A DNA stretch of 64,000 nucleotides from Microbacterium sp. Clip185 (GTDB lineage: Bacteria > Actinomycetota > Actinomycetes > Actinomycetales > Microbacteriaceae), in assembly GCF_028743715.1 (NCBI RefSeq), contig NZ_CP117996.1, positions 2,108,001-2,172,000 of the forward strand. The letters are read 5' to 3'. Both the position numbers and the translations under genes were made by a program. This document shows positions 38,006 to 46,401 of this stretch, piece by piece (position 1 is the stretch's first letter; the number at the start of each line of letters is the position of its first letter). The notes under the pieces were generated by a model that saw only the letters and a program-made list of their open reading frames with translations, had not been told where the DNA came from and did not search any database.

Positions 38006-41000
38006 TCAGGCAGCGGGGGCCGGCTCGGGAACGGGGAACAGCGCGTCCAGCAGCTGACTCGTCCAGGCGATGAGCTCGGCATCGCCCAGCGGCTCGCCAC
38101 CGGCGGTCGGCAGCGGCACGACGAGCGCCTCGCCCGAGGCGACGAGCTTCGCCTTGGGGTACAGCCGCTGCATCCGCACACGCAGCGAATCGGGCAGATG
38201 CGCGGGCGCGACGCGCAGGTTCGGTCCCATCGCGACGACGTCGGCGAGCGACGAACGCGCCGCACGACGGCGCAGGCGCGCGACGGCGACGAGACCCTCG
38301 ACCTCGGCGGGCGGCTGTCCGTACCGGTCGGTGAGCTCTTCGATCACGAGGTCGATCGCGTCGTCCTTCGCGGTCGCGGATGCCGCCGCCGACAGCTTCT
38401 GGTATGCCTCCAGGCGCAGGCGCTCGCTGTCGATGTAGTCCTCGGGGATGCGGGCCTGCACGGGCAGCTCGAGCCGGAGCTCGGTCTGCCCCTCGGTCTC
38501 CTCACCGCGGAAGGTGGCCACGGCCTCACCGATCATGCGCAGGTACAGGTCGAACCCGACGCCCGCGATGTGCCCCGCCTGCTCGGCGCCGAGCAGGTTG
38601 CCCGCGCCGCGCAGCTCGAGGTCTTTCAGCGCAACCTGCATACCCGAGCCGAGGTCGTTGTTGACCGAGATCGTCTCGAGACGGTCGGCCGCGGTCTCGC
38701 TCAGCGGCTTCGTCTCGTCGTACAGGAAGTACGCGTAGGCGCGCTCGCGCCCACGACCGACACGGCCGCGCAGCTGGTGCAGCTGGCTGAGGCCGTACTT
38801 GTCGGCACGGTCGATGATGATCGTGTTCGCGTTGGAGATGTCGAGGCCGGTCTCGACGATCGTGGTCGAGACGAGCACGTCGGCACGGCGCTCCCAGAAG
38901 TCGTCGACGACCTGCTCGAGCTGGTGCTCACCCATCTGCCCGTGCGCGACGGCGATGCGCGCCTCCGGCACGAGCTCGGCGAGATCCGCGGCGACACGCT
39001 GGATCGACGAGACCCGGTTGTGCACGAAGAACACCTGTCCCTCGCGCAGCAGCTCGCGTCGGATCGCCGCCGCGATCTGCTTGTCGTTGCGCGGCCCGAC
39101 GTAGGACAGGATCGGATGCCGGTCCTCGGGCGGGGTGGCAAGGGTCGACATCTCTCGGATGCCGGTGACCGCCATCTCGAGCGTGCGCGGGATGGGCGTG
39201 GCGCTCATCGCGAGGATGTCGACGTTCGTCTTGAGCTTCTTCAGGGCATCCTTGTGCTCGACGCCGAAACGCTGCTCCTCATCGATGATCATCAGGCCGA
39301 GATCTTTGAAGATCACCTTCTCGGTGAGGATACGGTGCGTGCCGATGACCATGTCGACGGTGCCGTCGGCGAGGCCGGCGACCACATCCTTCGCCTCCTT
39401 GTCGGTCTGGAAGCGCGAGAGCGCGCGCACCTTGACGGGGAAACCGGCGAAGCGCTCGGAGAACGTCTCGAGGTGCTGCTTGACGAGCAGGGTGGTCGGC
39501 ACGAGCATCGCGACCTGCTTGCCGTCCTGGATCGCCTTGAAGGCGGCACGGACCGCGACCTCCGTCTTACCGAAGCCCACATCGCCCGACAGCAACCGGT
39601 CCATCGGGATCGGCCGCTCCATGTCGGCCTTGATCTCATCGATCGTCTGCAGCTGGTCGGGGGTCTCGGCGAACGGGAACGCCTCCTCCAGCTCGCGCTG
39701 CCAGGGCGTGTCGGGCCCGAAGGCGTGACCCTTGGCCGCCATCCGCGCCGAGTAGAGCTTCACGAGCTCGACCGCGATGTCGCGCACGGCGCGGCGGGCC
39801 TTGCTCTTGGCGGCGGCCCAGTCGCTGCCGCCCATCTTCGACAGGGCGGGCGCCTCGCCGCCGACGTAGCGCGACAGCAGATCGAGCTGGTCGGTGGGCA
39901 CGTACAGCTTGTCGCCCGGGTGGCCGCGCTTGGAGGCGGCGTACTCGAGCACGAGGTATTCGCGCTTGCTCTTGACCGCGTTGCGGCCGCCGCTCGAGAC
40001 CTCGCGCTGCACGAGCTCGACGAACTTGCCGATGCCGTGCGTGGAGTGCACGACGAAGTCGCCGGGCTTGAGCTGCAGCGGGTCGACGACGTTACGTCGG
40101 CGCGAGGCGAGCTTCTTGACGGCGCGGGTGTCGCTGCCGATCGTGCGGCCGTAGAACTCCGACTCGGTCAGCACGGCGAGGCGCGCATCCGCGACCTGGA
40201 AGCCGCGCTCGAGCGTGCTCACGACGACCGTGGCGAGTCCCGGCTCGGGCGGCTCGCTCAGCGACTCCACGCGGCGTGCGGCGATCCCCCGCTCGGCGAG
40301 CACGTCACGGGCACGGTCGGCGAGCCCCGCGCCGGACGCGGTGACGACGACGGCCCACTGCTCGGTGAGCAGCTGGGCGACATGATCGATCGCGCCCTCG
40401 ACGCTGCCAGCGAACGACGGAACGGATGCGGCGGCGATCCGCGTGACGCCGGCGTCGTCCGAGAGACCCTCGGCGGCCGCATCCGCTGCTCCTGAGTCGA
40501 ACGAGGACAGCTCCCACCACACGTCGGTGCGCGCGCGGGCGGCCTCGTGCAGTTCTGGCAGCGACAGGAAGTCGCCGGAGCCGAGGTCGACCGGGGTGTC
40601 GGCGCCGGCGACAGCGGCGCTCCACGCCGCATCCAGGAACTCCTGGTTGGTCTCGGCGAGCGTCGTCGCGCGGGTGGCTGCGCGCACCGGGTCGACGATG
40701 GCGACGGCACTGGCGCGCGGCAGGTAGTCCACGATCGTGACGAGGCCGTCGACGAGCGCGGGGATCAGTGATTCCATGCCCTCGACGGGGATACCCTCGG
40801 CCATCTTCGTGAGCATGCCGGCGAGCGAGGGGAACGCATCGGCGAGGCCGAGCGCGCGGTCGCGCACCTCGTCGGTGAGCAGCAGCTCACGGCTCGGCAG
40901 CAGGTCGATCCGGTCGATGTCGCCGGGCAACGAACGCTGGTCGGCGACCGAGAACGCGCGGATCTGGTCGACCTCGTCACCGAAGAACTCCACGCGATAC

Positions 41001-41593
41001 GGGTGGTCGGCTGCGGGAGGGAAGACGTCGAGGATGCCGCCGCGCACCGCGAACTCGCCGCGCCGCGAGACCATGTCGACGCGGTGGTACGCGAACTCCA
41101 CGAGACGCACGACGATGGCTGCGAGGTCATGCCCGCGGCCGCCGACGCTCAGGCGGATCGTGCCCGCATCCCCGAGTCCGGGAACGATCGGCTGGATCGC
41201 GCCGCGCACGGATGCGGTGACGACCAGCGGCGCGGTGCCCTCCCACTCGGCGATGCGCTGCAGCACAGCGAGGCGCCGGCCGACGGTCTCGGCGCTCGGG
41301 CTGAGGCGCTCGTGGGGCAGAGTCTCCCACGCCGGGAAGTGGCGCACCTCGGCGCCCGGAAGCAGCGCCTCCAGCGCGGGACCCAGCGCCTCGGCGCGAC
41401 GGCCGGTGGGCGCGACGGCCAGCAGTACGGCGGGCTTGCCCGCCTCGCGGCGCCGCTCGAGCAGGGCCGCCAGCAGCGGGGCGTCGAGGCCGTCGACGAG
41501 GGAGAAGTCCCCGTCGACGGAGGCCGCGCCGGCTGCGTCTCGGAACGTTTCTGAGCGCGCGAGGGCGCGGACGATCCCGGGAACTGTCACCAC
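38006..41593 (-). CDS. mfd: Transcription-repair coupling factor Mfd
   Basis: 1195 aa, normal length. UvrB-homology N-terminus; CarD-like RNA polymerase interaction domain LKPGDFVVHSTHGIGKFVEL; helicase motifs LSGDVGFGKTEVAVRAAF (Walker A), MIIDEEQRFGVEHK (DExQ box), then the TRG-type QLRGRVGRGRERAYAYFLY; a C-terminal domain that masks UvrA binding. It removes stalled RNA polymerase and recruits UvrA. Two GTG codons in tandem are possible starts. 374 bp of repeat-bearing DNA separates it from pth upstream. Confidence 0.97.
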   Translation of the reverse strand: MVTVPGIVRALARSETFRDAAGAASVDGDFSLVDGLDAPLLAALLERRREAGKPAVLLAVAPTGRRAEALGPALEALLPGAEVRHFPAWETLPHERLSPSAETVGRRLAVLQRIAEWEGTAPLVVTASVRGAIQPIVPGLGDAGTIRLSVGGRGHDLAAIVVRLVEFAYHRVDMVSRRGEFAVRGGILDVFPPAADHPYRVEFFGDEVDQIRAFSVADQRSLPGDIDRIDLLPSRELLLTDEVRDRALGLADAFPSLAGMLTKMAEGIPVEGMESLIPALVDGLVTIVDYLPRASAVAIVDPVRAATRATTLAETNQEFLDAAWSAAVAGADTPVDLGSGDFLSLPELHEAARARTDVWWELSSFDSGAADAAAEGLSDDAGVTRIAAASVPSFAGSVEGAIDHVAQLLTEQWAVVVTASGAGLADRARDVLAERGIAARRVESLSEPPEPGLATVVVSTLERGFQVADARLAVLTESEFYGRTIGSDTRAVKKLASRRRNVVDPLQLKPGDFVVHSTHGIGKFVELVQREVSSGGRNAVKSKREYLVLEYAASKRGHPGDKLYVPTDQLDLLSRYVGGEAPALSKMGGSDWAAAKSKARRAVRDIAVELVKLYSARMAAKGHAFGPDTPWQRELEEAFPFAETPDQLQTIDEIKADMERPIPMDRLLSGDVGFGKTEVAVRAAFKAIQDGKQVAMLVPTTLLVKQHLETFSERFAGFPVKVRALSRFQTDKEAKDVVAGLADGTVDMVIGTHRILTEKVIFKDLGLMIIDEEQRFGVEHKDALKKLKTNVDILAMSATPIPRTLEMAVTGIREMSTLATPPEDRHPILSYVGPRNDKQIAAAIRRELLREGQVFFVHNRVSSIQRVAADLAELVPEARIAVAHGQMGEHQLEQVVDDFWERRADVLVSTTIVETGLDISNANTIIIDRADKYGLSQLHQLRGRVGRGRERAYAYFLYDETKPLSETAADRLETISVNNDLGSGMQVALKDLELRGAGNLLGAEQAGHIAGVGFDLYLRMIGEAVATFRGEETEGQTELRLELPVQARIPEDYIDSERLRLEAYQKLSAAASATAKDDAIDLVIEELTDRYGQPPAEVEGLVAVARLRRRAARSSLADVVAMGPNLRVAPAHLPDSLRVRMQRLYPKAKLVASGEALVVPLPTAGGEPLGDAELIAWTSQLLDALFPVPEPAPAA

Positions 41594-41967
41594 AAGAGTC
41601 TACGGCGCCCCACCGACACCCGCCCCGCGGCGGCTCTCCGCCGGGCCCGGCGCGGTGCTTCCGGGCGCGGCGTGGACCCACCCCACGTTCAAGGGACCCG
41701 AAACGCGACCGATCGGGCCCAAAGGGCGCAACACGCGTCCCTCGAACACGACGGGCCACGTTCAAGGGACCCGAAACGCGACCGATCCGGCCCAAAGGGC
41801 GCAGCACGCGTCCCTCGAACACGACGTGCCACGTTCAAGGGACCCGAAACGCGACCGATCGGCCCAAACGCCGCAACGCGCGTCCCTCGAACACGACGGG
41901 GCGCATCCGGATCCGGATCACCGAGAGTGCGAGGAGGCCGGGATGCGGGGAGGCCCCGCGCGGAGAG
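41594..41967. other. 374-bp gap between pth and mfd
   Basis: No credible gene. It holds three tandem 73-bp repeats (41684-41900) and must contain the mfd promoter, which I could not place with confidence. Confidence 0.6.
41684..41900. repeat. Three tandem copies of a 73-bp palindrome-ended unit
   Basis: Units 41684-41756, 41757-41829 and 41830-41900 (last 71 bp) differ at only a few positions. Each opens with CACGTTCAAGGGACCCGAAA and closes with GTCCCTCGAAC, so the ends GTTCAAGGGAC/GTCCCTCGAAC form an 11-bp stem with one mismatch around a loop of about 40 bases. The centre carries CGACCGATC. Function unknown; it resembles REP-type elements more than promoters. Confidence 0.85.
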
Positions 41968-42552
41968 TCAGGCGCGCGGGGCGTGCCAGCGCTGCTGGGC
42001 GGCGACGAGGCCCTCGTCGACGAGGAGCTCGACCGCATCCGCCGCATCCGAGACGAGGATGGGGAGGGTCTTGCGCTCGGCCTGACCGAAGGCGTCGAGC
42101 ACCCAGTCAGCCGGGTCCTGGCGACCGGGAGGGCGCCCGATGCCCACGCGCACGCGCGGGAACTCCGGTGTGCCGAGCGCCTTGGCGACGTCGCGGACGC
42201 CGTTGTGGCCGCCGTGGCCGCCGCCGGTCTTGAGTTTGAGCGTGTCGAAGGGGATGTCGAGCTCGTCGTGCACGACGACGACGCGGTCGGCGGGGATGTC
42301 GAAGAACTTCGCCAGGTTTGCGACCGGCCCGCCGGACACGTTCATGAACGTGTTGGGCTTCGCGAGCACGAGCTTCGGTCCGCCGGGACGCAGCCATCCC
42401 TCGGCGATGCGCGCACCCGCCTTGTGCACTTTGAAACCCTCGTTGCGGCGGCCGGCGAGTTCGTCGATGACCATCTGGCCCACGTTGTGGCGCGTCGCCT
42501 CATAGCGCAGTCCCGGATTCCCGAGTCCCACGATCAGCCAGGTGTCGGCCAT
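41968..42552 (-). CDS. pth: Peptidyl-tRNA hydrolase
   Basis: 194 aa. LIVGLGNPGLRYEATRHNVG with the catalytic His20-type residue, PNTFMNVSGGPV, HDELDIPFDTLKLKTGGGHGGHNGVRD and the late RVRVGIGRP are all diagnostic. It releases tRNA from prematurely terminated peptidyl-tRNA. It stands 129 bp downstream of rplY with a strong hairpin between; the rplY-pth order is typical of actinobacteria. Confidence 0.96.
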   Translation of the reverse strand: MADTWLIVGLGNPGLRYEATRHNVGQMVIDELAGRRNEGFKVHKAGARIAEGWLRPGGPKLVLAKPNTFMNVSGGPVANLAKFFDIPADRVVVVHDELDIPFDTLKLKTGGGHGGHNGVRDVAKALGTPEFPRVRVGIGRPPGRQDPADWVLDAFGQAERKTLPILVSDAADAVELLVDEGLVAAQQRWHAPRA

Positions 42553-42601
42553 GTCATCCCTTCCGGAGGCGGCGCGAATGCGACGTTGTGACGGACGTAA
42601 A

Positions 42602-42666
42602 ACAGGAGAAATCCCGAACGCAGGATGATTCTTGCGAATCGATCCTGTCGTCGGGATTTCTCCTGT
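42602..42666 (-). terminator. Nested 65-nt palindromic terminator after rplY
   Basis: Perfect 16-bp outer stem (42602-42617 with 42651-42666) enclosing two further nested stems, CAGGAT/ATCCTG and GATTC/GAATC, around a TTGC loop. On the minus strand it ends in a TTTTA tract. It lies 15 bp after the rplY stop. It would end or attenuate transcription between rplY and pth, so pth may have its own promoter or depend on readthrough. Confidence 0.75.
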
Positions 42667-42681
42667 GCGAGTGGGGCGGAA

Positions 42682-43308
42682 TTACTCCGCGGCCTCCGAG
42701 GACTCCTCGGACTGCTCTGCAGCGACCTCGGCGTCGGCCTCGGCGATCTCGTCCTCCGCGGCGAGGGTCGCAGCGGGCACCGAGATGGCGACGACGAGCG
42801 TCTCGGGCTCGGTCACCAGCGTCGCGCCCTTGGGGAGCTTCAGGTCGGCGGCCGTGATGTGCGTGCCGTCCTCGAGGCCCTCGACGTCGACCTCCACGTG
42901 CTGCGGGATGTTGGTGGCCAGCACCTCGAGCGACACGGTCGTCGCGTCCAGGTTCGCGATGGTGCCCGAGAAGGGCTCGCCCACGACGACGACGGGCACG
43001 TCGACGGCGACCTTCTCGCCCTTCTTCACGACCAGCAGGTCGATGTGCTCGATGATCTGGCGCACCGGGTCCTTCTGGACGTCCTTGACGAGGGCCAGGT
43101 GGTCCTTGCCGTCGGCGGTGAGCTCGAGCAGCGCATTCGCGCGACGGATCAGCAGGGCAACCTGGTGACCCGGCAGGGCGAGGTGCACGGGCTCGGTGCC
43201 GTGGCCGTAGAGGACGGCGGGGATCTGACCGGCGGCGCGCAGGCGACGGGCGAAGCCCTTGCCGAACTGCGTGCGCACCTCAGCGGTGACCTTGTTGTCT
43301 TCCGACAT
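42682..43308 (-). CDS. rplY: 50S ribosomal protein L25/general stress protein Ctc
   Basis: 208 aa, the long CTC form. The N-terminal 5S rRNA-binding L25 fold is visible (VTAEVRTQFGKGFARRLRAAGQIPAVLYG), then the TL5-like C-terminal beta domain, then an acidic Ala/Glu tail. ATG at 43308 with AAGGAG seven bases upstream. Confidence 0.95.
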   Translation of the reverse strand: MSEDNKVTAEVRTQFGKGFARRLRAAGQIPAVLYGHGTEPVHLALPGHQVALLIRRANALLELTADGKDHLALVKDVQKDPVRQIIEHIDLLVVKKGEKVAVDVPVVVVGEPFSGTIANLDATTVSLEVLATNIPQHVEVDVEGLEDGTHITAADLKLPKGATLVTEPETLVVAISVPAATLAAEDEIAEADAEVAAEQSEESSEAAE

Positions 43309-43524
43309 GATGATTCTCCTTGCGGGCCCACGGGCCCCGGGTTTGGGGATGGGTTCGACTCGAACGCGAGCGCGTGAGGAAGCCGTAGGCCTGCACACCC
43401 TCGTCGATTACGGATGCGGATGCCGCATCCCTCGCCGAAGTTCGCGTCAACTCTACCAGTGCCGCCCGGTACCATGGAAAAGATGCGCCCCGCCGGCGCG
43501 AGCCCCGACCGAAAGGACTCCCCC

Positions 43525-43647
43525 GTGGACGCTCAGCTCGCCTCCGACCTCCTGCTCGGTGTGATCGGTCTGCTCTCGCTCGGATCCCTCATCGGCGTCG
43601 TCGGCGCCTTCTGGTCCATGGGACGGGCGAACTACCGCAAGTCCTGA
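43525..43647 (+). CDS. Very small single-pass membrane protein
   Basis: 40 aa, below usual annotation limits. MDAQLASDLLLGVIGLLSL and the rest form one membrane helix with a short polar N-terminus and a basic C-terminus (GRANYRKS). Support: GTG start with AAAGGA seven bases upstream, a TACCAT -10-like hexamer at about 43471, and coherent codon use. It lies 95 bp ahead of gnd on the same strand. Function unknown. Confidence 0.6.
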   Translation: MDAQLASDLLLGVIGLLSLGSLIGVVGAFWSMGRANYRKS

Positions 43648-43742
43648 CGCCGTCGCGACGCACGGCGTCGCACGGAATCCTCACGGCGCGTGGGAACACT
43701 ACGATTGGCGTGTTCCCACCCTTCGTTCGAGGAGTATTTTTC

Positions 43743-45191
43743 GTGACCGAGGCATCAGCCAACATCGGAGTCGTCGGACTCGCCGTCATGGGGTCCAACC
43801 TGGCCCGCAACCTCGCCTCGCGCGAGGGCAACACGGTGGCCGTGTTCAACCGCAGCTATGACAAGACCGAGCACCTCGTCACGGAGCACCCCGAGGCGGG
43901 CTTCGTCCCCGCCTCGACGTACGCCGAGTTCGCCGCGTCGCTGCAGAAGCCGCGCACCGCGATCATCATGGTCAAGGCCGGCGGCCCCACGGATGCGGTC
44001 ATCAACGACCTGGTGCAGGTGTTCGAGCCGGGCGACATCATCGTCGACGGCGGCAACGCTCTGTTCACCGACACGATCCGCCGCGAGAAGGCCGTGCGTG
44101 AGACCGGCATCAACTTCGTCGGCGCCGGCATCTCCGGCGGCGAGGAGGGTGCGCTGAACGGCCCCTCGATCATGCCGGGCGGCTCGGACGAGTCCTGGGT
44201 GACTCTCGGCCCGATCCTCAAGAGCATCGCGGCCGTCGCCGAGGGCGAGCCCTGCGTCACGCACGTCGGTCACGACGGCGCGGGCCACTTCGTCAAGATG
44301 ATCCACAACGGCATCGAGTACGTCGACATGCAGCTCATCGGCGAGGCGTACGACCTCATCCGTCGCGGCACCGGCAAGACGCCCGCCGAGATCTCCGAGA
44401 TCTTCGCCGAGTGGAACCGGGGCGAGCTCGAGTCGTACCTCATCGAGATCACCGCCGAGGTGCTCAAGCAGGTCGACGCCGCCACCGGCAAGCCGCTGGT
44501 CGACGTCATCGTCGACCAGGCCGGCGCCAAGGGGACGGGCGCCTGGACCGTGCAGACCGCGCTGGATCTCGGCATCCCCGTCTCGGGTATCGCCGAGGCC
44601 GTCTTCGCGCGCTCCCTCTCCTCGAAGCCGGCCCAGCGCGCCGAGGCGACATCGCTGCCTGGCCCCTCCTCGACGGGCACGGTCGCCGACCCCGAGGCGT
44701 TCATCGAGGACGTCCGCCAGGCGCTGTACGCGTCGAAGATCATCGCCTACTCGCAGGGCTTCGACGCCATCGTCGCGGGTGCCGAGCAGTACGGCTGGGA
44801 CATCAAGAAGGGCGACATCGCCAAGATCTGGCGCGGCGGCTGCATCATCCGCGCCCAGTTCCTCAACCGCATCACCGAGGCCTACGCCGAGAACCCGTCG
44901 CTGCAGGCGCTCGTGCTCGCGCCATACTTCCGCGACGCCGTCGCGAAGGCTCAGGATGCGTGGCGCCGCGTCGTCATCGGCGCTGTCGAGACGGGCGTTC
45001 CGACTCCCGCGTTCTCGTCGTCGCTCGCCTATTACGACGGCCTGCGCGCCGACCGCCTGCCGGCCGCCCTCATCCAGGGCCAGCGCGACTTCTTCGGCGC
45101 GCACACCTACAAGCGCGTCGACAAGGAGGGCACCTTCCACACGCTGTGGTCGGGCGACCGCTCCGAGGTCGAAGCCGTCGACACGCACTGA
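43743..45191 (+). CDS. gnd: 6-phosphogluconate dehydrogenase, decarboxylating
   Basis: 482 aa, the long (about 470 aa) dimeric form. NADP motif IGVVGLAVMGSNLARNLA, FNRSYDKTE, substrate loop GISGGEEGALNGPSIMPGG, HFVKMIHNGIEYVDMQLI with catalytic Lys and the ISEIFAEWNRGEL segment. It makes ribulose 5-phosphate, CO2 and NADPH in the pentose phosphate pathway. The GTG at 43743 with GAGGAG eight bases upstream is preferred over an ATG at 43710. Confidence 0.97.
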   Translation: MTEASANIGVVGLAVMGSNLARNLASREGNTVAVFNRSYDKTEHLVTEHPEAGFVPASTYAEFAASLQKPRTAIIMVKAGGPTDAVINDLVQVFEPGDIIVDGGNALFTDTIRREKAVRETGINFVGAGISGGEEGALNGPSIMPGGSDESWVTLGPILKSIAAVAEGEPCVTHVGHDGAGHFVKMIHNGIEYVDMQLIGEAYDLIRRGTGKTPAEISEIFAEWNRGELESYLIEITAEVLKQVDAATGKPLVDVIVDQAGAKGTGAWTVQTALDLGIPVSGIAEAVFARSLSSKPAQRAEATSLPGPSSTGTVADPEAFIEDVRQALYASKIIAYSQGFDAIVAGAEQYGWDIKKGDIAKIWRGGCIIRAQFLNRITEAYAENPSLQALVLAPYFRDAVAKAQDAWRRVVIGAVETGVPTPAFSSSLAYYDGLRADRLPAALIQGQRDFFGAHTYKRVDKEGTFHTLWSGDRSEVEAVDTH

Positions 45192-45198
45192 TCCCGCA

Positions 45199-45630
45199 AT
45201 GACGGACGCCGCCGTGCGCGGCCGCCGGAGGACGCTCCTCCTGGCGGTCGCGACGGCGGCGTATCTCGTGGTGCTGGCACGCCTCACACTCGTGCCCGAC
45301 GACGCAGCCGGTACCGGCGGCATCCTGAGATCGTGGGCCGAGGCCTTCGCCGCGATGCCGCTCACACGGTGGATCACGTTCGATCTGCTGGAGTTCACCG
45401 CCAACGTCGCGCTGTTCGTGCCCGCCGGGCTCCTCGGCGGCCTGTGGCTCGGCCGCCGCTGGTGGCTCGCCATCCCGATCGGCCTCGCGATCAGCGCCGC
45501 GATCGAGACGACGCAGCATCTGGCCATCGCGGGCCGCGTCGCCGATGTGCGCGACCTCGTCTCGAACACCGCCGGCGCGGCGCTCGGCGCGCTGGCGATC
45601 GCGGCGATAGGCCGCATCCGTCGCCGCTGA
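45199..45630 (+). CDS. VanZ-family membrane protein
   Basis: 143 aa, four hydrophobic segments. VanZ signature: NVALFVPAGLLGGLWLG, then ISAAIETTQHLAIAGRVADV and DLVSNTAGAALGAL. The name comes from the teicoplanin-resistance gene vanZ, but solitary homologues like this are widespread and no glycopeptide-resistance genes are nearby. It starts 7 bp after gnd and may be co-transcribed. Confidence 0.88.
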   Translation: MTDAAVRGRRRTLLLAVATAAYLVVLARLTLVPDDAAGTGGILRSWAEAFAAMPLTRWITFDLLEFTANVALFVPAGLLGGLWLGRRWWLAIPIGLAISAAIETTQHLAIAGRVADVRDLVSNTAGAALGALAIAAIGRIRRR

Positions 45631-45653
45631 CGAACGGATGCGGCGCGCCGGGC

Positions 45654-46370
45654 TCACCGGGTGATGTCGCGCACCGTGCCCTTCTCGAGCCGCAGGCGCC
45701 GCGATGCGCGCCGGGCCACGGCCGAGTCGTGCGTCACCACGATAAGGGTCAGTCCCTCACGGTTGAGCTCCTCCAGCACGTCGAGGATCTCGTCGCGCAT
45801 GTGCTCGTCGAGATTTCCCGTCGGCTCGTCCGCCAGCAGCACGCGGGGCTTCTTCGCGATGGCTCTGGCGATCGCCACGCGCTGCTGCTGACCGCCCGAC
45901 AGCTCGCCGGGACGGTGGTCGGCCCGCTCGTCGAGGCCGACACGCTCAAGGGCCTCGCGGACCCGGTCGGCCCGCTCGGAATGCGGCAACCCCAGAGGCT
46001 CGAGCCCCACGTCGACGTTCTCGGCGGCCGTCAGGGTGGGGATGAGGTTGAACCCCTGGAACACGAAGCCGATCTCGTGCGCACGCACCTCGCTGAGCTT
46101 TCGGCTGGTCGCGCGGGCGATGTCGGTCTCGCCCAGCATCACCTGCCCGTGGGTGGGCTGATCCAGGGCCCCGAGCAGCTGCAGGAACGTGGACTTGCCG
46201 CCTCCCGTGGGTCCCTGGATCGTGACGAACTCCCCGGGGGCGATGTCGATGTCGACGCCGGAGAGCGCCGTCACGACTCTCCCCTTCTGCCGGTAGGTCT
46301 TGCCGACACCGCGCACACGGTAAGCGAACTCCGTCGCCGCGCCGGCGTCGACGCTGTCGTTGATGATCAT
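45654..46370 (-). CDS. MacB/LolD-type ABC transporter ATP-binding protein
   Basis: 238 aa. Walker A reads GPTGGGKST (usual GPSGSGKST), Q-loop FVFQGFNLIP, signature LSGGQQQRVAIARAI, Walker B VLLADEPTGNLD, H-loop VTHD. It pairs with the FtsX-like permease gene 31 bp upstream. ATG with GAGGAG eight bases before it. With the divergent two-component genes it looks like a regulated envelope-stress or drug/peptide exporter. Confidence 0.94.
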   Translation of the reverse strand: MIINDSVDAGAATEFAYRVRGVGKTYRQKGRVVTALSGVDIDIAPGEFVTIQGPTGGGKSTFLQLLGALDQPTHGQVMLGETDIARATSRKLSEVRAHEIGFVFQGFNLIPTLTAAENVDVGLEPLGLPHSERADRVREALERVGLDERADHRPGELSGGQQQRVAIARAIAKKPRVLLADEPTGNLDEHMRDEILDVLEELNREGLTLIVVTHDSAVARRASRRLRLEKGTVRDITR

Positions 46371-46401
46371 GTCTGTTCTCCTCGTTTCGTTCGGGTGCGG
46401 A

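Noticed and set aside
41684..41900. CRISPR array
   Set aside because: The 73-bp units are contiguous with no unique spacers, and no cas genes are present.
45199..45630. Glycopeptide resistance through VanZ
   Set aside because: No vanH/A/X/S/R genes nearby; solitary VanZ-like membrane proteins are common and mostly uncharacterised.
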